A stretch of DNA of 64,000 nt from Planotetraspora thailandica (GTDB taxonomy: Bacteria > Actinomycetota > Actinomycetes > Streptosporangiales > Streptosporangiaceae): assembly GCF_016863335.1 (NCBI RefSeq), contig NZ_BOOR01000008.1, positions 124,001 to 188,000 on the forward strand. The letters are read 5' to 3'. Both the position numbers and the translations under genes were made by a program. Below are positions 52,401 through 60,174 of this stretch, one piece after another. How positions within the stretch are numbered: position 1 is the first letter of the stretch; each line of letters opens with the position of its first letter. The notes under the pieces were generated by a model. That model did not search any database, was not told where the DNA came from, and saw only the letters and a program-made list of their open reading frames with translations.

Positions 52401-54286
52401 ATGGGGTCGAGCCCGCCGCCGCGCAGCCGTACGGTGCCGTCGGCGTCGCAGGTCACGACGGTGGCGCACTCTTCGGGGAGTAGCCGCTGGTCGTCGTCGA
52501 CGGCGATCGTGTAGACCCCGGCGCGCGGCCCCTGCCTGAGCACCTGCGGCATCGCGGGGAGCCCGCGCAGCACCTGCGCGCCGTCGAGGACGACGAGCAC
52601 GTCGAAGGGCCGCTCGTCATAGGCGGTGAAGGCCGGGTCGGCGTCCGGCTGCGTCTTGCGGCCCTGTGTCTTGAGGCCCTGTGTCTTGAGGCCGAGGTCG
52701 GCCCATCCCGTGGGGCCGCCGGTGAGCCGCGGACCCTGCTCGTACGGCCCGGCTCCGCCCTTGCCGTCCGCGTCGAGGCGTTCGGCGATGAGCGCGTTGA
52801 GCTCGGCGACCCGGCGGGCGGCGGATTCGGGGTCGGGCCCGACCAGCGCGACGCTGTCGGATGCGAGCAATCCCTGCCGTGAGGGTCCCGCGCAGTGCGG
52901 CAGCCAGCGCACCCAGCCCCACTCCGCGTCGCTGTCGTCGTGCGCGGACAACACGACGATGGCCAGGTCGCGCGGGCTGTGCAGGGCGGCGGCCTGCCCG
53001 ACGAGCCATCGGGCGCAGCCGAGGGCGACCTCCCGCGGCCCGGTGACGCCCGCGACGCCCAGCCGCCGCATCACCAGGGCGACGGGCACGTCGTAGCACG
53101 TGGGCTGCTCACGCGGCGGAGCATCGGCGTGCATGCCACCCTCAGGCTCGAAGTCGAGGTCGGCGGGCAGGTCGGCCAGGCCCACCCGAAGACGCAGGGC
53201 GTCGTCGTCGTGGATGCGCCGCTCCCACAACCGCCTCCGGGGGCCGGTCGCCGTGAGCAGCACCTCCGCCGGATCGGGCGCGCCTGCCCGCCGCGCCTTC
53301 TCGTCCGCGACCACCGCCGTGTCGATCTCCTCTTCGACGGCGGCGAGCCGTTCCTTGTACGCCTTGAGCGCCTGACGATGCTTCTTCTTGCCGTGCCTGC
53401 GGTCGCCGGCCCACTGACCCACCATGATCATGGGGGTCATCAGGGTGATCAGCAGGAAGTACCACTGGCGGAAGACCACGAACATGACCAGCCCGAACAC
53501 GGCGGGCAGCAACGCGGCGAGCAGTTGCAGCCGGATGCCCTCGGCCCGCTTCGGCTCGACCGGCACGACGATGCGCCGGGACGCCTCCGGCTGCCGCAGG
53601 CGGGGCGGCCGGTTGTAGGCCAGGCCGCCGTCGGGCAGCGCGTCGAGGTGCGCGTCCGGGGGTTCGACCGGTCCCAACGCCAGGACCGTACCGCCGCAGG
53701 CCAGCATGACGCCCTCGCGCCACGGAGTCGGCTTGGTGAGCGGCCTGCCGCCCAGGCGGCCCGTGTCGTAGACGTGCGCTTCCGCGGAGGGTTCGACGGC
53801 GATCGAGCCCGGCGTGATCCTGAGCACGAGGGCCTGCGGCGCCATCCTCGGATCGGGTACGGCTATCGCGCATGCGGGGTCGGCGCCGATGGTGTGCATG
53901 CCGAGGCCGAGCCGGTGCACCGCGCCCGCCCCCGGGCCGCCGACCACGCGGACCTCGGCGACGCCGTCGGGCTCGTCCATCATGGTCGCCGGCGCGGCGT
54001 GCCCGTCGGCCGCGACCAGGTCGCCGTCACGCAGCAGGCCGAAGACGGGGCCGTCCGGGTCCAGAGGCCGCCCGTCCAGCCAGAGCTTGGCCTCGGGGAC
54101 CACCCTGCGCTGATCTCTGTCGAGGTCGTACGGCGCACGCGTGCGCGGGAGCCGTACGACGTTGGACGCGCGGCCGGGCGAGCCTTCGAGCGCGGCGGCG
54201 AGCTTGGCGACCGTGGCCGACTCGTCGCCCTCGACCAGCACCTCGCGGTGGCCGTGCTCGTTGACCACGGTGAGCGTTATCCGCAT
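49496..54286 (-). CDS. eccC: Type VII secretion FtsK/SpoIIIE ATPase EccC with FHA domain
   Basis: About 1596 residues from ATG 54286 (MRITLTVVNEHGHREV). Domains in order: a ubiquitin-like N-terminus (1-75); an FHA domain (about 110-195, with MHTIGADPACAIAVPDPRMA); two membrane helices (about 250-300); then three FtsK-like ATPase domains. D1 has an intact P-loop, GTTGAGKSELLQ (about 712), and Walker B LVLVIDEFAAMV (about 855). D2 (GTARSGRSTVLR, about 1085) and D3 (GPPRSGRSSCLL, about 1409) have Arg in place of the P-loop Lys. It powers WXG100 export. No eccB, eccD, eccE or mycP gene is nearby in this window. Confidence 0.93.
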   Translation of the reverse strand: MRITLTVVNEHGHREVLVEGDESATVAKLAAALEGSPGRASNVVRLPRTRAPYDLDRDQRRVVPEAKLWLDGRPLDPDGPVFGLLRDGDLVAADGHAAPATMMDEPDGVAEVRVVGGPGAGAVHRLGLGMHTIGADPACAIAVPDPRMAPQALVLRITPGSIAVEPSAEAHVYDTGRLGGRPLTKPTPWREGVMLACGGTVLALGPVEPPDAHLDALPDGGLAYNRPPRLRQPEASRRIVVPVEPKRAEGIRLQLLAALLPAVFGLVMFVVFRQWYFLLITLMTPMIMVGQWAGDRRHGKKKHRQALKAYKERLAAVEEEIDTAVVADEKARRAGAPDPAEVLLTATGPRRRLWERRIHDDDALRLRVGLADLPADLDFEPEGGMHADAPPREQPTCYDVPVALVMRRLGVAGVTGPREVALGCARWLVGQAAALHSPRDLAIVVLSAHDDSDAEWGWVRWLPHCAGPSRQGLLASDSVALVGPDPESAARRVAELNALIAERLDADGKGGAGPYEQGPRLTGGPTGWADLGLKTQGLKTQGRKTQPDADPAFTAYDERPFDVLVVLDGAQVLRGLPAMPQVLRQGPRAGVYTIAVDDDQRLLPEECATVVTCDADGTVRLRGGGLDPIGGIRADQVSASWADRLGRALAPLRDVSRDDPSSALPESARLLDLLGPLDVPKGWGRSTRAVIGVGPEGPFEVDISRDGPHALVAGTTGAGKSELLQTLICSLAVANRPDEMTFVLIDYKGGAAFKECVRLPHTVGMVSDLDGHLTQRALSSLAAEIRRRERVLLDAGAKDVDDYHRMRSRGSTWVLGAGGVRKSRKGGGNGIFGDPGTGRDGSERSAGHPPLPRLVLVIDEFAAMVSELPDFVEGLVDIARRGRSLGIHLILATQRPGGVVTADIQANTSLRIALRVTDSRESADVIDAPDAAHISRTTPGRCYVRTGSAAPVAVQTARIGGRIPGGEGRDADEVRVVDLPWSSLGHPLEIAVKASSSAGTDLAMLVDVLTEAGRGIPEQPSPWLPPLSDHITLEELPEPPKDTRPRRPYQSAAQEVPPLAFGLTDMPWEQETRPLVLDLRQGGHLLVAGTARSGRSTVLRTVAGSIASSVSPEDVHIHAIDCGSGALLPLVGLPHCGAVVTRDQLDRVDRLLTRLRAEVGRRQQLLAEAGYASLAEAREAARSHTRAGDALHDFGDAAGRLPWLVLMVDRWEGYVAAFENYDYGRLVDALLQLLREGPAVGLRAVVTSDRSGLLGQISTLFEDRLVLRLADPADYGLAGLPVKNLPRSMPPGRALSVGEHGLVESQIALLADDPAGPAQVAALQELARTARDRFGGSSHRRGTWAWRSEPPLRVDALPVRITADQVLELDESFEPPSPLWALLGAGGDTLTPLGVDLLGQGPAAVVAGPPRSGRSSCLLTAARSLLQRGIPVIAVTPRRSPLRDLAGSPGVLAVLDGNSRSVGASEADDFGGLPGANDPLALVSAHKRYVMLVDDAELISPESMLGLAVEEILRMARDGEHGLLVAGATGDLATAYRGFAAEARKSRTGLLLSVQSPADGDLFSVRLPRGAVGGPPGRGLLVISGTATPIQAALPA

Positions 54287-54933
54287 GCACAGACTCCCAG
54301 GCGGGTGGTTCGGCAACAGCGATCGTGGACCTCGGCGCGCGGGTCGGTCGCGCGGGGACGTACTCGTTGAGAGGGTGCCATCAGCGTGACGTCCCCGTGA
54401 AGATCTTCTGCCGGAGAACGAGGAATTCGTCAGTGCAAATGGCTTTTTATGGCGATTTCTGATGGCTTCGCAAGAAGTGGGATAGGTTCCGGTGGATATC
54501 GATGGCACACGCTATCGGGCATGCCGGGCTCGTGCGGAGCTTGACGGGAATCGGTAAGGATCAAGCGGCTCGCGGGCCCCGGGTGGCCTCGCCACAGGGC
54601 TGTCCGATGCCGGATGAAGATCAAATGGTTTCGGTGGATTTAACCGGCGGTGCGGTGTTGCGCCCGGAGGCTTCCCGCGCCCTGTGGTGGCTGTCGCGGC
54701 GGAAGAACATGACCTCACCTCGCTTTCGCCTGCGTGAAGCGGCCCGTCCCTGTTCAGCTCGGCGAATCAGGTGAATCGGTCGCGGGGGACGCGTGCGTCG
54801 TGATCGTCTGGCCCGAGCGCTGATCCGTGACTGGTGTTAACGATGTGACGAATGGGACTTTAGTGAATGCCCCATATCACGCAATTGCACTATTTGAAAG
54901 CGTCTTGTGTGCATAGTTATGGATGAGGGGACG

Positions 54934-54962
54934 TTGACAGCGGCATTACTAACCGATAAGCA
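54934..54962 (+). promoter_or_regulatory. Candidate promoter of the Tad operon
   Basis: TTGACA at 54934-54939 and TAAGCA at 54957-54962 are 17 bp apart. Transcription would start near 54969, leaving a leader of about 128 nt before ATG 55097. Confidence 0.5.
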
Positions 54963-54965
54963 TGG

Positions 54966-55004
54966 GTCGCCGCATTGCGGCGACAGGGCGGCCGGAAGCC
55001 GCCC
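54966..55004 (+). promoter_or_regulatory. Two tandem hairpins in the Tad operon leader
   Basis: GTCGCCGC-ATT-GCGGCGAC (54966-54984) and GGGCGGC-CGGAA-GCCGCCC (54986-55004) are perfect stems one base apart. They are about 90 nt before the first start codon, so they may be a 5' stabiliser or regulatory leader. They do not match a riboswitch I know. Confidence 0.5.
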
Positions 55005-55096
55005 ATAATGTGGTGAATTCGGAGCGACGAGCACGACCGTAAGTAAATTCGAACGGCCCGGAACCTGGGGCCGATCATCCTGGGAGCCCCCCACCC

Positions 55097-55801
55097 ATGA
55101 GGATCAGCGAAAAGCCCGCCCCCGACGGCCACGCCGCGGCACTCAACGGGCTGTCCGGGCCATCGGTCCGCAAGCTCCCTGTGCCGCCGCGCGAACGCAA
55201 ACCCGCGCTCGCCGCACTGGCCGTCTTCCTCATCCTCATCGGTTCGCTGGGCGCCACCCTGCTCGTCATGAGGACCGGCGACCGCGTGTCCGCCGTACGG
55301 ATCGTCGAACAGGTGGGGGCCGGGGAGAAGATCCCCGCGAGCGCCATCCAGGAAGTGCAGATCGCCGACACCGGCGTGGATTTTGTGTCCTGGCAGTACA
55401 GCGAGCGGGTCACGGAGACGTACGCGGCGGTCACGCTGCTGCCGGGCACCCTGCTCACCGAGCAGATGGTCAGCGAGAGCAGTGCGGAGGTCGGGCCGGG
55501 CAAGGCCATCGTGGGTCTCGCGCTCAAAGACGGGCAGATGCCGCTCGGACTGGTCAAAGGCGACGTGGTGCAGGTGATCTACGTGCCGTCGGGCGGCAAG
55601 GACGCCACGAGCCGGCAGACGACCGGGAGCCCGCAACGCGTCCTGTCCACCAACGCGCTGGTGACCAGGGTGGGAGCCTCCGACGACAACACGTCGAACG
55701 GCCTGATCTCCGTGGTCGTCGACTCGACCGTCGCCCCCACGGTGGCCATGCTCGCCTCCTCCGGGGAGGTCGCCGTCATCGCGATACCCGGAGCCAAGTG
55801 A
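55097..55801 (+). CDS. SAF-domain pilus assembly protein (CpaB/RcpC-like)
   Basis: A 234-residue protein that opens the Tad pilus operon. A charged N-terminus (about 1-40) precedes one membrane helix (LAALAVFLILIGSLGATLLVM) and an external SAF domain (about 68-140: VEQVGAGEKIPASAIQEVQI, then LLPGTLLTEQMV). A further beta domain follows, KAIVGLALKDGQMPLGLVKGDVVQVIYV, like the RcpC part of CpaB. In Caulobacter and Aggregatibacter, CpaB-type proteins take part in Flp pilus passage; in Gram-positives the homologues are shorter, as here. The stop is two bases before the TadZ-like start. Confidence 0.8.
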   Translation: MRISEKPAPDGHAAALNGLSGPSVRKLPVPPRERKPALAALAVFLILIGSLGATLLVMRTGDRVSAVRIVEQVGAGEKIPASAIQEVQIADTGVDFVSWQYSERVTETYAAVTLLPGTLLTEQMVSESSAEVGPGKAIVGLALKDGQMPLGLVKGDVVQVIYVPSGGKDATSRQTTGSPQRVLSTNALVTRVGASDDNTSNGLISVVVDSTVAPTVAMLASSGEVAVIAIPGAK

Positions 55802-55802
55802 C

Positions 55803-56612
55803 GTGGCCCTCATCGCTCTGGCCGCAGACAAGGGAGCGCCCGGCGTCACCACCGCGGCGGTGGCGCTCGGCGCCGTCTGGCCTCATCCCGTGCTGGTGGC
55901 CGAATGCGACCCGTCCGGCGGCGACCTCGCCTACCGGCTCCCGGCGATGGACGGCGGCGTGCTCAACCCGGCGCGCGGTCTGCTCAGCCTCGGCGCCGTC
56001 GCCAGACGTGGCCTGCATCCCGACCAGATCCACGAGCACACCCAGAAGCTCGTCGGCGGCCTCGACGTGCTGGCCGGCCTCGCCAACGGCGAGCAGGCCG
56101 CCGGTCTGACCTGGTTGTGGGGCCCGCTCGGACGGGCGCTCGCCGCGATGCCGGAGGCGGACGTGCTCGCCGACTGCGGTCGCCTCGGTCTCCACCCGCA
56201 GACCAACGATCTGCTGGCCGCGGCGGACGAGGTGGTGCTTTTCACGCGCGCCAGCCTCGACCACGTCGCGCATCTGCGCGAGCGGCTCACGCTGCTCGAC
56301 CGGCCGGTGGGAGTGGTGGTCATCGCCGATCCGCGTTCGTATCGGGCGTCGATCGACGAGATCCGCCGCATCGTCTCCAACTGGGACGTCTCGTTCGTGG
56401 CGGGCCTCGCCTACGACCCGAAGGGCGCGGAACTGCTCAGCGGCCAATGGGGCGGGCGGCTCGACCGCAGCCTTCTCATCCGTACGGCCCGCGAGCTGGC
56501 CGAGCGGCTGGCCTCTCACGTCGCCGCCGTGCCGTCCAGGGGCATGCCGCCCGTCTCCGTTCCGGCCCCCGCCCGTGCCGAGCCGTCGAGCGGAGCGAGA
56601 CCAAGACCATGA
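55803..56612 (+). CDS. TadZ/CpaE-like ParA-family protein with altered P-loop
   Basis: A 269-residue MinD/ParA-like protein. The nucleotide-binding loop reads DKGAPGVTTAAVALG: the first signature Lys is kept, but the usual GKTT Lys is replaced by Val, as in actinobacterial TadZ-like relatives with KGSPGVTT. Later blocks are VLVAECDPSGGDLAYRL (Walker A' Asp), DVLADCGRLG (switch region) and VVVIADPRSY. It probably places or scaffolds the pilus machine rather than acting as a standard ATPase. Its stop overlaps the cpaF ATG as ATGA. Confidence 0.8.
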   Translation: MALIALAADKGAPGVTTAAVALGAVWPHPVLVAECDPSGGDLAYRLPAMDGGVLNPARGLLSLGAVARRGLHPDQIHEHTQKLVGGLDVLAGLANGEQAAGLTWLWGPLGRALAAMPEADVLADCGRLGLHPQTNDLLAAADEVVLFTRASLDHVAHLRERLTLLDRPVGVVVIADPRSYRASIDEIRRIVSNWDVSFVAGLAYDPKGAELLSGQWGGRLDRSLLIRTARELAERLASHVAAVPSRGMPPVSVPAPARAEPSSGARPRP

Positions 56613-57916
56613 CAATCGACCACACGTTGGTGAAGCGCTTCCGGCAGGAGGTGGGTGACCGGCTTGCGCGTCAGCGCCGGCTGGACCAGGCCGGCGGCGT
56701 GGCGCCGATGTCGGCGGAGGACGAACGGCAGTTCGCGCGGGCTCTGATCGCTCAGGTGCTGGAGGAGTTCGCGCGGGGGGAGATCGGGGTCGGGCGCACG
56801 CCTCCGACGGCTGAGGAGGAGGAGGCGCTGGCGGCGGGGGTGCACGCCGCCTTGTTCGGCGTGGGCCGGCTGCAGCCGTTGCTGGACGATCCGGAGGTCG
56901 AGAACATCGACGTCAACGGCTGTGATCGCGTCTTTGTGAGCTATGCGGACGGCCGTGAGGTGATGGGCGATCCGGTGGCCGACTCGGACGAGGAGTTGGT
57001 CGAGCTCATTCAGATTCTGGCGGCGTATTCCGGGTTGTCGTCGCGTCCGTTCGACACGGCCAATCCGCAGTTGGATCTGCGGTTGCCTGACGGTTCGCGG
57101 TTGTCCGCGGTGATGGACGTGACCTCTCGCCCGGCTCTGTCGGTCAGGCGGGCCCGGCTCGGCAAGGTGTTCCTCAGCGATCTCGTGGGGAACGGCACGG
57201 TCTCTCCCGACCTCGGCCGCTTTCTGGCGGCGGTGGTGGCGGCGCGGAAGAACGTGATGATCGCGGGCTCGACTAACGCGGGGAAGACGACGTTGCTCCG
57301 GGCGCTGGCCAACGAGATCCCGCAGCACGAGCGGTTGATCACGGTGGAGCGGGCGCTGGAGCTGGGATTGGACCAGTTTCCCGAGCTGCATCCGAACGTG
57401 GTGGCGTTCGAGCATCGGCTGCCCAACTCCGAGGGCCAGGGTGAGATCACCATGGCGGAGCTGGTGCGCCGGTCGCTCCGAATGAATCCCTCGCGGGTGA
57501 TCGTGGGCGAGGTGCTGGGCGACGAGATCGTCACCATGCTCAACGCGATGACGCAGGGCAACGACGGGTCGTTGTCGACGATCCACGCGAACTCGTCGAT
57601 GGAGGTGTTCAACCGCATCTCGACCTACGCGTTGCAGGCGGAGGAGCGGTTGCCGATCGACGCTACCCACATGTTGATCGCGGGCGCGATCGACTTCGTC
57701 GTGTTCATCGAGAAGCGCAACGACTACCACCACGGCGGACGGCTTCGCCGATTCGTCTCCAGCGTTCGCGAGGTGACCGGAGTCGACGGCCGGGTGTTGT
57801 CGTCGGAGGTGTTCACCGCGGCGCCCCACGGCGGTGTCGTGCCGCACGCGCCGATCTCCTGCGCCGACGAGCTGGCCCACTTCGGCTACGACGCCGCCCA
57901 GGAGGTGTGGCGATGA
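56609..57916 (+). CDS. cpaF: Tad pilus assembly ATPase CpaF/TadA
   Basis: A 435-residue type II/IV secretion ATPase that drives Flp pilus assembly. Walker A AGSTNAGKTTLLRAL is at about 219-233, and the His/Asp-box and Walker B region reads NPSRVIVGEVLGDEIVTML. STIHANSS (about 322) is the family His box. The N-terminal helical part (about 1-100) and PLLDDPEVENIDVNGCDRV are as in other CpaF proteins. The start ATG 56609 overlaps the upstream stop, and its stop overlaps tadB. Leucine codons include many more TTG than in neighbours, giving a slightly different codon feel; this was judged by eye. Confidence 0.93.
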   Translation: MTIDHTLVKRFRQEVGDRLARQRRLDQAGGVAPMSAEDERQFARALIAQVLEEFARGEIGVGRTPPTAEEEEALAAGVHAALFGVGRLQPLLDDPEVENIDVNGCDRVFVSYADGREVMGDPVADSDEELVELIQILAAYSGLSSRPFDTANPQLDLRLPDGSRLSAVMDVTSRPALSVRRARLGKVFLSDLVGNGTVSPDLGRFLAAVVAARKNVMIAGSTNAGKTTLLRALANEIPQHERLITVERALELGLDQFPELHPNVVAFEHRLPNSEGQGEITMAELVRRSLRMNPSRVIVGEVLGDEIVTMLNAMTQGNDGSLSTIHANSSMEVFNRISTYALQAEERLPIDATHMLIAGAIDFVVFIEKRNDYHHGGRLRRFVSSVREVTGVDGRVLSSEVFTAAPHGGVVPHAPISCADELAHFGYDAAQEVWR

Positions 57917-58815
57917 ACCTCCTGCCTCCCGGTCTGCTCGACCCGCTCGTGCTGCTCTCCGGAGCCGTGGTCGGCGGCGGCCTGTTCCTGCTGATCCTCG
58001 CCATCTACGGCGTCCGCCCCAAACCCGCGACGCCTGATCGCGGCGCGGAGCGTGCGGAGGCGCTCAGGAAGTTGTCCACGAGGATCGCGGTGGCCGTCGT
58101 CATCGGCGTCGTCGTCCTCGTGGCGAGCGGGTGGCCGGTCATCGCGGTGGGTGCGGCGGTGCTCGTACTGGCCTGGCCGGGACTCGCGGGCGGCGCGGCC
58201 GAGGAGCGCAGGGCCATGCAGAACCTGGAGGCGCTCGCGGCCTGGACGGAGTCGCTGCGCGACACGATCGCCGGGGCCGCCGGCCTCGAGCAGGCCATCC
58301 CGGCCTCCATCAGGGCGGCCGCGCCCTCACTCCAGCCGCATCTGCGTGATCTCGTCGACCGGCTGCACATGCGCATGCCGCTGGCGGACGCCCTGCGGAT
58401 GTTCGCCGACGACCTGGGCGACCCGTCGGCCGACCTCGTCATCGCGGCCCTGATCCTCAACGCCAAGCTCCGCGGGCCGGGCCTGCGCGACGTGCTGAGC
58501 GCCCTGGCCGACTCGGCCCGTGAGGAGCTCGACATGCGGCGGAAGGTCGAGGCCGACCGCAAGTCGACCCGCAAGAGCGTGCAGATCGTCGTCATCGCGT
58601 CCCTGGTGTTCGCCGGCGGTCTCGTGGTCTTCAACCGCTCTTATGTCGAGGACTACAACTCCCTGCTCGGCCAAGCCGTCCTCGTCGTGGTGGCCGGCCT
58701 CTTCGGTGCCGGATTCGCCTGGATGAGGAAGCTCTCCAAATTCGACAAACCCGCCCGCATCCTCGCCCCCCACCCTGGGCGTGATCATGCAGAAGTTCGT
58801 GTGGAGGGCATGTGA
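57913..58815 (+). CDS. TadB-like type II secretion F-family membrane protein
   Basis: A 300-residue pilus platform protein from ATG 57913 (AGGAGGTG upstream, overlapping the cpaF stop). Two N-terminal helices (VVGGGLFLLILAIYGV and IAVAVVIGVVVLVAS...LVLAWPGLAGG) precede the T2SSF domain (about 100-225: LEALAAWTESLRDTIAGAAGLEQAIPAS, LRGPGLRDVLSALADSAREEL). Two C-terminal helices follow. After WMRKLSKFDKPARILAPH the last residues (PGRDHAEVRVEGM) come from the first unit of repeat arm C, which also supplies the stop codon. The native C-terminus was therefore probably replaced. Confidence 0.88.
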   Translation: MNLLPPGLLDPLVLLSGAVVGGGLFLLILAIYGVRPKPATPDRGAERAEALRKLSTRIAVAVVIGVVVLVASGWPVIAVGAAVLVLAWPGLAGGAAEERRAMQNLEALAAWTESLRDTIAGAAGLEQAIPASIRAAAPSLQPHLRDLVDRLHMRMPLADALRMFADDLGDPSADLVIAALILNAKLRGPGLRDVLSALADSAREELDMRRKVEADRKSTRKSVQIVVIASLVFAGGLVVFNRSYVEDYNSLLGQAVLVVVAGLFGAGFAWMRKLSKFDKPARILAPHPGRDHAEVRVEGM

Positions 58816-58957
58816 CCAGCTCCTTCCTTGGCCGTGATCATGCAGAAGTTCGGGTGCGGCCCCTCCTATCAGGCGTTATGCGATTCGTGATCATGCAGAA
58901 GTTTGCCGAAGAGCCTCCCGCCTGCGGCGATCCCGTACGTGATCATGCAGAGGGGGT
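58781..58957 (+). repeat. 53-bp phased repeat, arm C (4 forward units)
   Basis: Units start at 58781, 58834, 58887 and 58939 (spacing 53, 53, 52). The first two have GTGATCATGCAGAAGTTCG intact, the third has one change, and the fourth stops after GTGATCATGCAG. The second block is weaker here (TGACCAGC in unit 1, CGCCTGCGG in unit 3). The arm spans the tadB stop and the tadC ribosome site. Confidence 0.9.
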
Positions 58958-58960
58958 CTC

Positions 58961-59902
58961 ATGATCGGCCCCGTCATCCTGGGCGGCCTGGCCGGCCTGG
59001 GCCTGTTCCTCCTGGTCCGGGCGTTGTTCCCGGCACGGCCCAGCCTGATCAACCGGCTGACGGCGCTCGACGCCGCCCGCAGCGGCGGCAACGCGCCGAG
59101 GACAACCGTGATCACACCAGGAGAGAAGACGAGCGCCTTCCGGAGTGCGCTGGGCGCGCGAATGGCGGCCTTCTATGCCTCACGTGGGTGGCAGGTCCGT
59201 TCGCAGAAAGCCGACCTCGCTCTTCTTGGGAAGTCGTTCGAGGGTTTCCTCGCTACGAAGATCCTGCTCGCGGTCTCCGGCCTGCTGGTGTTCCCGTTCG
59301 TCGTCGCCTGGATGGTGCTCCTGGGGTCGGGAGTGTCACTGCAGATCCCCCTCTGGGCAGCCCTTCTCGTCGCCGTGGTGTTCTTCCTGCTCCCCGACCT
59401 GGAGCTCCGTCGGGATGCGGCGGCCCGGCGCGACGACTTCCGACACGCGGTGGGCGCCTTCCTCGACCTGGTCTCCATGAACCTCGCGGGCGGTCGCGGC
59501 GTGCCCGAAGCGCTGATGACGGCGGTGTCCGTCGGCGTCCCCCAGGGCGCGTCGGCCGGCCTGGGTTCCAACTGGGCGATGGAACGCATCCGCGACGCCC
59601 TCGCCAACGCACGAATCGTCGGTATCACCCCCTGGCAGGCGCTCGGCCAGCTCGGCGACGAGATCAACGTCGACGAGCTCCGCGACCTGGCAGCCGCTCT
59701 CGGACTCGTGGCAGACGACGGTGCCAAGGTCCGGGCCTCCTTGACCGCCAGAGCCGCCACCCTCCGCCGCCGCGAACTCGCGCAGCTGGAGGGAAAGGCG
59801 GGCGAGCGGTCCCAGTCGATGCTTGTCGCTCAGCTCCTGCTGTGCGCGGGTTTCGTGCTCTTTCTCAGTTTTCCCGCCGCAATGAAGATCCTGGGAGTCT
59901 GA
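58961..59902 (+). CDS. TadC-like type II secretion F-family membrane protein
   Basis: A 313-residue second platform protein from ATG 58961. An N-terminal helix (VILGGLAGLGLFLLVRALF) is followed by a soluble stretch, two helices (LAVSGLLVFPFVVAWMVLLG and LWAALLVAVVFFLLPDLEL), the T2SSF domain (about 165-285, with FRHAVGAFLDLVSMNLAGGRGVPEAL and MERIRDALANARIVGITPWQAL) and a last helix ending FLSFPAAMKILGV. Its ribosome site (AGAGGGGG) is formed by the truncated last unit of repeat arm C. The stop is followed at once by the Flp pilin ATG. Confidence 0.9.
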   Translation: MIGPVILGGLAGLGLFLLVRALFPARPSLINRLTALDAARSGGNAPRTTVITPGEKTSAFRSALGARMAAFYASRGWQVRSQKADLALLGKSFEGFLATKILLAVSGLLVFPFVVAWMVLLGSGVSLQIPLWAALLVAVVFFLLPDLELRRDAAARRDDFRHAVGAFLDLVSMNLAGGRGVPEALMTAVSVGVPQGASAGLGSNWAMERIRDALANARIVGITPWQALGQLGDEINVDELRDLAAALGLVADDGAKVRASLTARAATLRRRELAQLEGKAGERSQSMLVAQLLLCAGFVLFLSFPAAMKILGV

Positions 59903-60097
59903 ATGTCCATCACCTACCTCGTCGCGATGCTTCACGACCGCATCCATCGTGCGCGGAACGCTCCGAGCAAGGGCGCCTCGGCCGTCGAATGGGTCATCAT
60001 CACCGCTACCGTCGCCGTGCTCGCCTTCGGCATCGCCGCCATCGTCATCCCCGCAGTCACGAACAAGCAGCAGGAGATCGGAGACGCCTTCAAGTAG
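59903..60097 (+). CDS. Flp-type pilin-like small protein
   Basis: A 64-residue class IVb prepilin-like protein. A basic N-terminus (MLHDRIHRARNAPSKG) precedes the hydrophobic helix AVEWVIITATVAVLAFGIAAIVI. The prepilin peptidase site is likely G/ASAVEW, with the conserved Glu five residues after Gly. The remaining tail (TNKQQEIGDAFK) is short. It should be the pilus subunit handled by CpaF, TadB and TadC. No prepilin peptidase gene (tadV) is in the window. Confidence 0.85.
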   Translation: MSITYLVAMLHDRIHRARNAPSKGASAVEWVIITATVAVLAFGIAAIVIPAVTNKQQEIGDAFK

Positions 60098-60174
60098 TGA
60101 GGAGAGGTCTCGGCAGTTTCATGGCACATCTCGAAGGCGTACGCGTGTCGGTTGGCGACGGGAGGTTCGGTGTG

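Larger units (their letters stand above)
54287..55096. other. 810-bp divergent region between eccC and the Tad operon
   Basis: Mostly unassigned. A 90-codon frame at 54502-54774 has no domain, no ribosome site and odd composition, so I do not call it a gene. The right part contains a good promoter candidate (54934-54962) and two tandem hairpins (54966-55004) in the leader of the Tad operon. Local GC drops at about 54830-54960. Confidence 0.5.

Noticed and set aside
52895-54370. 491-codon plus-strand frame
   Set aside because: Antisense to the EccC gene and without any recognisable domain.
54502-54774. 90-codon frame in the eccC/Tad intergenic region
   Set aside because: No ribosome site, no domain, no conserved context; composition does not look coding.
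56609-57916. Recent horizontal transfer of cpaF on the basis of TTG-rich codon use
   Set aside because: Gene order and overlaps are normal for the operon, and the codon difference was only judged by eye.
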